Positions 16,728 to 22,013 of a stretch of 22,013 nucleotides of DNA are shown in pieces. Each line of letters opens with the position of its first letter. Positions within the stretch are counted from its first letter, which is position 1. Both the position numbers and the translations under genes were made by a program. The stretch is from Schizochytrium sp. CCTCC M209059 (Eukaryota; Sar; Bigyra; Thraustochytrida; Thraustochytriidae): contig KN805461.1 of the NCBI GenBank assembly GCA_000818945.1, positions 76,431-98,443 on the forward strand, given 5' to 3'. The notes under the pieces are model-generated. The model saw nothing but the letters and a program-made list of their open reading frames with translations, was not told where the DNA came from and ran no database searches.

Positions 16728-17263
16728 ATGCTGGTGCAGGTGCAGGTGCAGGTGCAGGTGCAGGAGAGCCAAAGGAGACCGCGCTGGCAGCGCTGCTACC
16801 AATGCTGTTGGCGCGCGGCGTTCCTTGCAATTGCTTCTGGGCCAAGATTCTCGATGTCTCTTTTCTGATCGCCGGGACGTAGCATGGGAGCTTTACCCCA
16901 AATTTTTCTTCGAGCTTCTCACGGACCAATCGAGGAGTGACTTTTCCTTGAAAAGTTGGAAAGATCTCTGACACGGCGGCGACAACATCCTTTTCTGGAG
17001 GCACGTTTGGGGTGCCCAGCACGTCGTCGAGCAGGGACTGCGTGTTGGCGAATAAGCTTCAGGACCATCTTCGCGTCAGTCGGGGTGCACGCCATGAGGC
17101 CCCGTTTCCCGGAAACATCTAGCCAGCAGCACCTGCACAATTCCGTTCCCGTCAAAACCACTTACCTGCTCCCGTGATACAAGTCGCTGCCCCCGGAATC
17201 AGCGCGCGGCTCGCTCTTGGCCACGCTCCCGGGGCCACTCTCACCATCGTTAGGCGCGCTCAT
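16045..17263 (-). CDS. DEK_C-like, BIN4-like nuclear protein (two exons)
   Basis: Exon 1 (17166-17263) starts at MSAPNDGES and ends at an AGCAG|GTAAGT donor. Exon 2 (16045-17056) resumes in phase as SLFANTQSLLDDVLGTP, giving 369 aa. Without the intron the frame would open only at a GTG (17022). Residues 56-106 (VVAAVSEIFPTF..TPRLVREKLEEKFG) look like a DEK_C/winged-helix-type domain. An Ala-Pro then Gly-Ala tract follows (132-153), then a Ser/Thr-rich linker. Residues 239-264 contain LLELHGKDINVRGDSGAIGR, and 310-354 contain SVLRIDLKGDVYNGVMVPSG and VWNEFMQC, separated by a Lys-rich tract (282-299, GKRKTPKKTKRGPSKKAK) that is a good nuclear signal. From memory, this two-block pattern recalls plant BIN4/MIDGET, a DNA-binding subunit of topoisomerase VI. 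That assignment is tentative; a DNA- or chromatin-binding nuclear protein is safer. Confidence 0.82.
17057..17165 (-). other. Intron of the DEK_C/BIN4-like gene
   Basis: The donor AGCAG|GTAAGT (intron from 17165) is textbook. The acceptor GTCCTGAAG|CTTATT (exon 2 from 17056) is chosen because it keeps the frame and yields a plausible junction; its pyrimidine tract is weak. Another AG at ACACGCAG would break the frame. The length is 109 nt. Confidence 0.7.
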
Positions 17264-17279
17264 AGCGCCGCGCTCACAG

Positions 17280-17438
17280 ATGGAGTCCGTGCTCACGCAG
17301 AGCTTGCTGCTCGTCTGCGTCGCTGTCGGCGCGGCGAACGCTGCCAGTCTGCCGGCAGGCCCTGCTGACAGCCTGACTGAGCGTGTCGAGCGTGCCGCGC
17401 GCAAAGGCGACGGCGATCTCACGAGGTTCGTGTTATAG
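17280..17438 (+). CDS. Possible 52-aa secreted peptide or first exon
   Basis: The ATG at 17280 opens MESVLTQSLLLVCVAVGAAN, which reads like a signal peptide with an AAN-A|A type cleavage site at about residue 21. It is followed by an amphipathic stretch with LTERVERAARKGDGDLTR (32-49), reminiscent of the start of an ankyrin repeat. The frame ends FVL-TAG at 17436-17438. The same frame reopens at once and contains ETVLLHIACAAAQE (about 17470-17512), also ankyrin-like, so a spliced or broken ankyrin protein is possible, although I see no convincing GT-AG pair. The start lies only 16 bp from the divergent ATG at 17263. It could equally be leader sequence of the O-fucosyltransferase gene. Confidence 0.3.
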   Translation: MESVLTQSLLLVCVAVGAANAASLPAGPADSLTERVERAARKGDGDLTRFVL

Positions 17439-17811
17439 TTCTTGTCGTTGTTCTTGTTCTCGTTCGTCTCTCCCGAGACTGTTCTTCTTCATATCGCTTG
17501 CGCGGCTGCCCAAGAGCCCCGCCAGCAAAGCCGCCTCGCTCGCGCTCGCGCGCGAGAGACTCGGAGCGGCGACGACCGTGCGGCCCCGAGGTGCGGCGCC
17601 GCGACGGGCTGGTCTGGTCTGCGCTCGTGACAGCGCTGCGCGAGCGAGACGAGGGCTCAGTGTCATTCTCGACAAAAACAACAACGGCGGTAGCGACTGC
17701 GCCAGCGACGACGTTGAAGACAACGAGAGCCTGCGAGAGCCTGGCGAGGACGCGTAAAGACGCAAGAAGACCCGCACCGCGGCAGGAAAGAGAACTCGCG
17801 ACGCGGTGGCG
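17439..17811. other. 5' region of the O-fucosyltransferase gene
   Basis: This is 373 bp with overlapping open frames in all plus frames and two minus frames, all Arg/Ala/Ser-rich and none convincing. An in-frame TAA at 17755-17757 separates it from the O-fucosyltransferase ATG. It probably holds promoter and 5' UTR, or further exons of the small upstream ORF. Confidence 0.4.
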
Positions 17812-19506
17812 ATGCTTCCCGTATCGCGCGGAAGCCAGCCGCTCAAGGGCAAGTCGATGACCTCGAAGCGAAAAGGAGCCAAGCACGTGCGCATGATCCG
17901 GGCCATGTGGACGCTCTTGGCTGTTGCCGGGGTTGTGTTCATCATGTGGATGGTCTTTTTTGGCTCGGTCATGTTCAACAGCGAGGCTGCACTTGTGCAA
18001 CGGCTCGAGCAGCGTCTCGCGCAAAGCGAAAGTGCTCTCGTGGATCACTTGCTGCAGGAGACCGGGGTTGGGTCGAGCTTTGAGGAGGCCTTGCAAAAAG
18101 ATCCACAGACACGAGGCGGGACGTACAACATGACGCATCTGCATGATAAACTCACAGCGCAAGACGACGCACTCGTGCGCGAGGTCGTGCACCGACGACA
18201 CACGCGGTACTGGCTGGAAAGCAAGCCAACGTGGCCCAAAGATCCTCTGCCTCCGTCAGACCGCTACGTCACCTTTAGTCCGTGGCGCGGGGGCTTTAAC
18301 AACATTCGCATGAGTCTAGAAATGGCGGCTGCCTTTGCGCTGGCGACAAACCGTACTCTAGTCATGCCACCGGGATACGCCATGTACTTGCGAGGGCAAA
18401 GTTCACTCGTGAGTTACTTTGACTATGAAGATCTGCGACGCGGACTGTCTGTTGTGACGTACGAGGAATTCTACGATCGAGTAGACTTTGGCCGATTTCA
18501 AAAGGAAAAGCCAAGCGCGGTGAATCATCATGGCGGCGCAGAAAGGTACTATTCCGGTCTCGGCTCGATGCCAGGGGTCTACAACACGAAAAGGATGTGG
18601 CCAAGCAACGCGATTGGTGGTCAGATTGTTTATTGCGTGCCTGACTGCCCCCAATCTCAGGACACGCATCAAGACCGACAGGAGTATCGCTGGTTCCAGC
18701 AATTTTCTGCCAAACTCAAGCGATTTTCGGTCTCCGACCCTGCCCTCGCTGATGCGCAGGTGGTTCACTTTCCGGAGAACTTGCTGGGACACTTTTATAC
18801 CATGGTCTACTTTCGCGACCCGCAACAGGGTAGGCGTGTGAAGCGCATTATTCGTGACCACATTCACTTTCGCGAGGAGATCATTGAGCTCGCGGAGCGC
18901 ATCATCAGTAAGTTGGGTGACTTTCAGTACAGCTGTTTACATATTCGCCGCAATGAATTTCAGTTCAAAGATGCGTGGACTCCTGCAGAAACTATTGTAG
19001 AAAACACAAAGCGGCTTTTCAAGCCCGGTGAGCGCATGTACATTTCCACCGATGAACTTTCCAATGAGAAAGAACGCAAGCGCAAATGGAGTGACCCGAA
19101 AGCCATGGTCACCGTGGCAAAGCACACCTGGTTCGAGCCCATGAAGGAGGCCTGGGGCCGAAAGAATGTTCTCTTTTTGAGCGACTTTTACGATGACCTG
19201 CTCGGACCCCTGGTGCCGGACATGTGGCTGGGCTGCATTGAGTCAGTGGTATGTTCGCGTGCGCGCGTTTTTGTGGGTACGCGCAAGTCAACATTTTCTG
19301 GTTATATTCATCGTCTCCGTGGCTACATGCTAGATGTGGGCCAGAAATTGATTCTCGAGGCGCAGTCGGTCTACCCTTATGACTACTTTGACTACTTTCG
19401 TGGGCCCGAGTGGAACAATCTGAAGGGCGCTTACGGAGGCGGTCATCCCTACTGGGGGCGCGAGTACAAGGAGTCCTGGGAATGGGTGCATGATCCACTT
19501 GGCTGA
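17812..19506 (+). CDS. Type II membrane GDP-fucose O-fucosyltransferase-like protein
   Basis: Encodes 564 aa from the ATG at 17812, the first in frame after the TAA at 17755. A basic cytosolic head (residues 9-30) precedes one signal anchor (31-55, rich in Met/Val/Phe/Trp), then a charged helical stem (57-95), the layout of a Golgi type II glycosyltransferase. The catalytic domain starts at FSPWRGGFNNIRMSLE (155-170), the nucleotide-sugar-proximal loop of the O-FucT family, followed by RTLVMPPGY (181-189). CLHIRRNEF (375-383) contains the conserved HxRR. ISTDE (411-415) and FVGTRKSTFSGYIHRLRGY (487-505) are the C-terminal family signatures. The family transfers fucose from GDP-fucose to Ser/Thr of secretory proteins; the acceptor here is unknown. 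The ORF is intronless with no missing hallmark seen. Confidence 0.93.
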   Translation: MLPVSRGSQPLKGKSMTSKRKGAKHVRMIRAMWTLLAVAGVVFIMWMVFFGSVMFNSEAALVQRLEQRLAQSESALVDHLLQETGVGSSFEEALQKDPQTRGGTYNMTHLHDKLTAQDDALVREVVHRRHTRYWLESKPTWPKDPLPPSDRYVTFSPWRGGFNNIRMSLEMAAAFALATNRTLVMPPGYAMYLRGQSSLVSYFDYEDLRRGLSVVTYEEFYDRVDFGRFQKEKPSAVNHHGGAERYYSGLGSMPGVYNTKRMWPSNAIGGQIVYCVPDCPQSQDTHQDRQEYRWFQQFSAKLKRFSVSDPALADAQVVHFPENLLGHFYTMVYFRDPQQGRRVKRIIRDHIHFREEIIELAERIISKLGDFQYSCLHIRRNEFQFKDAWTPAETIVENTKRLFKPGERMYISTDELSNEKERKRKWSDPKAMVTVAKHTWFEPMKEAWGRKNVLFLSDFYDDLLGPLVPDMWLGCIESVVCSRARVFVGTRKSTFSGYIHRLRGYMLDVGQKLILEAQSVYPYDYFDYFRGPEWNNLKGAYGGGHPYWGREYKESWEWVHDPLG

Positions 19507-20037
19507 GAACGCTTTTGTGTGTGTGTAACAGTGGCAGTGGCGGGGGTGGTGGTTAAAACGATCGATTTACACATTTGCACAAGAATATTATCCCTTTTTT
19601 TTATTTTAAAAAACGAGATGACCCCAAGCCGCATAATACCGTCAAGCGGAATGCTAAAACCCGTAGTCAAGCATGAAAACAATCGATTTGAACATTTGAT
19701 TCTCTTCTTCTCTTGCCCCTTTCCTTCTTATTCCTCTTGTCAAACATGGCTACACGATACGAAATGACTTTGATCCAAATGGAGATTCCCTCAAGCTAAA
19801 GTGGGTGAGCTTCAAGAAGAAGTATGCGTATCGAACTTGTGTGAATCAGAGAGACATGCGTACGTAAATCATAAAAGTTGTTCTGAAAGAGTCGGCTGGC
19901 GTTGCATCGCAAAAAGCAAAAAAAAGTGTGTACAAAGGCAGCAAAGATAACCCTACCGTCTTCTAGCCGCCTCGGCCCTCTCTCTCTTTCGTCCATCAAT
20001 TTCTCTCACATACGCGCACAGCAGAAGCACGTACGAG
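19507..20037. other. Convergent 3' region
   Basis: Lies between the O-fucosyltransferase stop (plus) and the VPS24 stop (minus). It starts with a GT-rich stretch and has an AT-rich patch near 19590-19612. No gene is supported. Confidence 0.6.
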
Positions 20038-20823
20038 TTAGCCTGCTTGAAGCGCGGCAAGTCGACGGTCGAGCTCAGAGACGGCATCATCTCCGTTGGG
20101 CACTGGAGCGGAGACGGGCGCCGTAGGAGCTACAGGAATGTCTTCAAGACTTGAAATGTTCAAATCATCACTGCTTGCACCGAGTCCCTGGAGATAGAGC
20201 TGTTTGCCCTGCGCAGCCAAGTTCGTCTTGGGGGCCGTTGTGGGCGCGGCCGGCGCCTTGTCGAGCAGACCCGAGGTGAGCTCTGCAACGATTTGATCCA
20301 CCGCAGCGTCTGCTTCCTCATCCATGCCCTCGTCGTCGAAGGTGGACTCCATGGCATCGTCCATGATCTCTTCGATGAGTCCGGCGCGTTCCATCTCCAT
20401 GGCCATCTCCTGCATGTTCTTTGCGACCTCGGGCATTTTCACCAGAGAGTTCATGGCCGACATGACTTTCGTGGAGCTTTGCATGACCTGCGCCATTCGC
20501 ATTTGGGCGGCCTGATGCCGAAGCTGCAGACTCACCGAGTTCATGTGCGCCTTGGTCACGTTTATCCTGTTCTTGGCCTTTTTCGACTGCACCAAAGAGT
20601 GCGCGAGGGGGCGGATCGCAGCCATTTCTCCTTTTTTTGCAAGCATTTTGATATCGCGCTGCATCTTGAGTTCTTCGCGCTCGATCTGCCGCAGTTGTCT
20701 GTCCAGCATGCGCTGCTCGCGGCGTAGGTTACGCGTCCACTCCTTGACCAGCTCCCTCGGGTCGGGTTGTTTGAGCCCCACCCTTTCGAGGAAGGCCGTC
20801 GTGCGCGACTTTTCGGACGACAT
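20038..20823 (-). CDS. VPS24: ESCRT-III subunit VPS24/CHMP3
   Basis: An intronless ORF of 261 aa from the ATG at 20823. VPS24 copolymerises with VPS2 on SNF7 filaments to drive membrane scission at endosomes and in cytokinesis, and is disassembled by VPS4. The basic helical N-terminal half has PRELVKEWTRNLRREQRMLD (22-41) and the family-specific KAHMNSV (91-97), followed by STKVMSAMNSLVKMPEV (about 116-132); these match CHMP3 rather than CHMP2. Residues about 150-190 are acidic, with GLIEEIMDDAMES and AVDQIVAELTSGLL as in CHMP3. A Pro/Ala linker leads to a C-terminal MIM1-type helix, SELDRRLAALQAG, the VPS4-binding tail. It is longer than human CHMP3 (222 aa) because of an N-terminal addition of about 10 residues, without the myristoylation Gly, and a longer linker. 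Confidence 0.95.
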   Translation of the reverse strand: MSSEKSRTTAFLERVGLKQPDPRELVKEWTRNLRREQRMLDRQLRQIEREELKMQRDIKMLAKKGEMAAIRPLAHSLVQSKKAKNRINVTKAHMNSVSLQLRHQAAQMRMAQVMQSSTKVMSAMNSLVKMPEVAKNMQEMAMEMERAGLIEEIMDDAMESTFDDEGMDEEADAAVDQIVAELTSGLLDKAPAAPTTAPKTNLAAQGKQLYLQGLGASSDDLNISSLEDIPVAPTAPVSAPVPNGDDAVSELDRRLAALQAG

Positions 20824-21399
20824 CTTTTCTCCTCACCTAGCGCGCGACAGGCCTAGCTCGCAAAGACCTCCTTGCTCCTCTTGCCTCCGAGGCACGAGCA
20901 GCCCGCGCAAGCTCGCAGTCGGTGTCTGTCGGGTGCGCCGAGGAGCCTGGCCTCGTTCGAGCTCTATCTTATCTCCTTCGTGGTCCCGTTTTCCACGAGA
21001 CCTCGCCGCGATCGTTCGAACGAGCGCGCGAGAGGCGGCGCGAGTGATCGAGAGCGCAAGCGCGAGCGCGTGCGCGCGTGCGTGTGTGTGCGTGCGTAGC
21101 CGCTCCCACCGCCGCGCTCCCCCCCTCGCGCGACCTCTCCTTCTCCTTGACCTGTTTCTGTTTCTGTTTGTGCTTCTGCTTTCGCTTCTCCTGGATCCTC
21201 TCCAAGTCCTTGGTGTATTTCTGCTTTTTTTATTTTATTTTCCGGATGTTCTTCTCCGTTCTATTTACGTGGCTCCGAATCGGAACGCCGGTCGACCGGG
21301 AAAATCGGCGAATCCTGGCCTCAAGAACCTCTCCGAAGCCCTAACGTGAGAAAAGCTGATTGCTTTTGCGTGTGCGATAAACAAGATTGTCCGAGAGGA

Positions 21400-21428
21400 T
21401 AAAAGTCTCATATGAGGATTGACTTTTA
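21400..21428. other. 8-bp inverted repeat with internal palindrome
   Basis: TAAAAGTC (21400-21407) and GACTTTTA (21421-21428) are exact reverse complements. Inside the loop the bases CTCATATGAG, overlapping the left arm, form a second palindrome. It sits in the AT-rich patch upstream of VPS24. The role is unknown. Confidence 0.5.
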
Positions 21429-21492
21429 CGGTAATCGCTATACCACATATAGAAATTAATAAGCAGTGGTGTGAGACGTAGTGTAGCAGATG

Positions 21493-21547
21493 GTGCACGT
21501 GCTGAGTGTGGGAAGCGAACCCCCTTACGTACCTTCGTCACGTGCAC
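21493..21547. other. Inverted pair of CACGTG (G-box/E-box) words
   Basis: GTGCACGTG (21493-21501) and CACGTGCAC (21539-21547) are exact reverse complements 37 nt apart, each containing the CACGTG word recognised by bHLH/bZIP factors. A regulatory role is inferred only. Confidence 0.4.
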
Positions 21548-22013
21548 GACCCCTCTCGGCAAATCTCAGTGGCGCATCCCCCTTCCCAGTTCCAGTGAAC
21601 ACGCTCCTCCCTTTCCCGCAGCTTCCAGCGCCACCTTCGTGTTCCATCCGAAAGTCTCACATTCCTGTCCAAGTTGCTTCAAGCTCCACATCCCCCCGGA
21701 CGCTCTCCTCTTGTATTTCCACCTGCAGTGGCAGCTGCCATAGGGCCTCCGCTTCTCCCTCCTCATTCTTTTCCTCCCCTCCCCCCTTCGCGCATCTCCA
21801 ACGACCAGTGAAGGCGCCATCGCCAACCCGCCACGCGGACCAGGATCCATACATCCGTCAAGTTCAGGCCCGCCCCGGGGCCCCCATTTTCCCTCCGGGG
21901 CCCCTATTCCCGAGAGCCTATCTGTCTGCCCATTCCGCAGTGTACCGCCGCTTCGACTGTTGCCGCCGCTATAACCCACTTGCGGGCGCGCGGAGCTCGA
22001 CTTGCGCGCCCTT

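Larger units (their letters stand above)
20824..22013. other. Upstream region of VPS24 to window end
   Basis: About 1.2 kb without a convincing gene. Next to VPS24 it is GC-rich with a GTGC/GCGT repeat (about 21066-21098) and a run of CTGTTT-like repeats (about 21150-21180). Between 21350 and 21480 it turns AT-rich and holds an inverted repeat. The distal part is pyrimidine-rich with two GGGGCCCC palindromes (21877-21884, 21897-21904). Open frames here start with GTG or TTG, or are low complexity. Confidence 0.5.

Noticed and set aside
17022..17022. GTG at 17022 as the start of the DEK_C/BIN4-like protein
   Set aside because: A non-ATG start is unnecessary: an upstream ATG exon with a textbook donor joins in frame.
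20969..21240. Lys/Gln/Glu-rich minus-strand frame (IQEKRKQKHKQKQKQ) with an AG that could be an acceptor
   Set aside because: It is translated from CTGTTT-like repeats, has no ATG, and would end only 146 bp before the VPS24 start; low complexity explains it.
21488..21575. tRNA-like A-box and B-box words on the minus strand (TTGCCGAGAGG and GGTTCGCTTCC)
   Set aside because: No consistent cloverleaf: the T stem has a mismatch, the anticodon arm needs an 11-nt loop, and the total length is too short for a Leu/Ser tRNA.
21471..21979. ORFs on both strands near the right end (90 and 137 codons)
   Set aside because: Both open with GTG, have no recognisable domain, and lie in pyrimidine-rich DNA; a partial unseen gene cannot be excluded.

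Overview
The window is a gene-dense, intron-poor stretch of a nuclear genome from a unicellular eukaryote. The evidence is eukaryote-only machinery (a NEDD8 E2, a SERCA-type Ca2+ pump, an ESCRT-III subunit, an O-fucosyltransferase), two short GT-AG introns with GTAAGT donors, no operon spacing, and genes with GC-rich third codon positions. The intergenic DNA carries many tetranucleotide repeats (CAAG, CTCG, CCTG, GGTA, CAAA). My impression is a protist such as a thraustochytrid-like stramenopile, but this is inference from style and is not proven by any marker gene.

Layout, left to right: (1) 347-1183 minus, an 8-TM protein built from two 4-TM halves; (2) 2383-3996 plus, a coiled-coil protein with a TIR-like C-terminal domain; (3) 4571-5499 minus, NEDD8-conjugating enzyme UBC12 with one intron; (4) 6544-7278 plus, dUTPase with a long C-terminal extension and a Myc-like nuclear localisation signal; (5) 8095-11289 minus, a SERCA-type Ca2+-ATPase with a KKXX tail; (6) 12956-13819 plus, an SMP-30/strictosidine-synthase-like beta-propeller; (7) 14361-15584 plus, an unrecognised His-rich protein; (8) 16045-17263 minus, a spliced DEK_C-like protein whose C-terminal half recalls the plant topoisomerase VI subunit BIN4; (9) 17812-19506 plus, a type II membrane O-fucosyltransferase; (10) 20038-20823 minus, ESCRT-III VPS24/CHMP3. 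Two tiny ORFs, at 12350-12523 minus and 17280-17438 plus, are possible genes only.

Orientation almost strictly alternates, so neighbours share divergent promoter regions (1184-2382, 5500-6543, 11290-12955, 17264-17811) or convergent 3' regions (3997-4570, 7279-8094, 15585-16044, 19507-20037). No functional operon is implied: most genes are housekeeping and unrelated. No rRNA, intact tRNA, CRISPR array, transposon or viral gene was recognised. The most notable items are the BIN4/DEK_C-like protein, the TIR-like protein, the dUTPase extension, the diverged 64-bp promoter duplication that shares a GTTAGGTT motif with the dUTPase promoter, and the signal-peptide-like 52-codon ORF whose ATG lies 16 bp from a divergent ATG.
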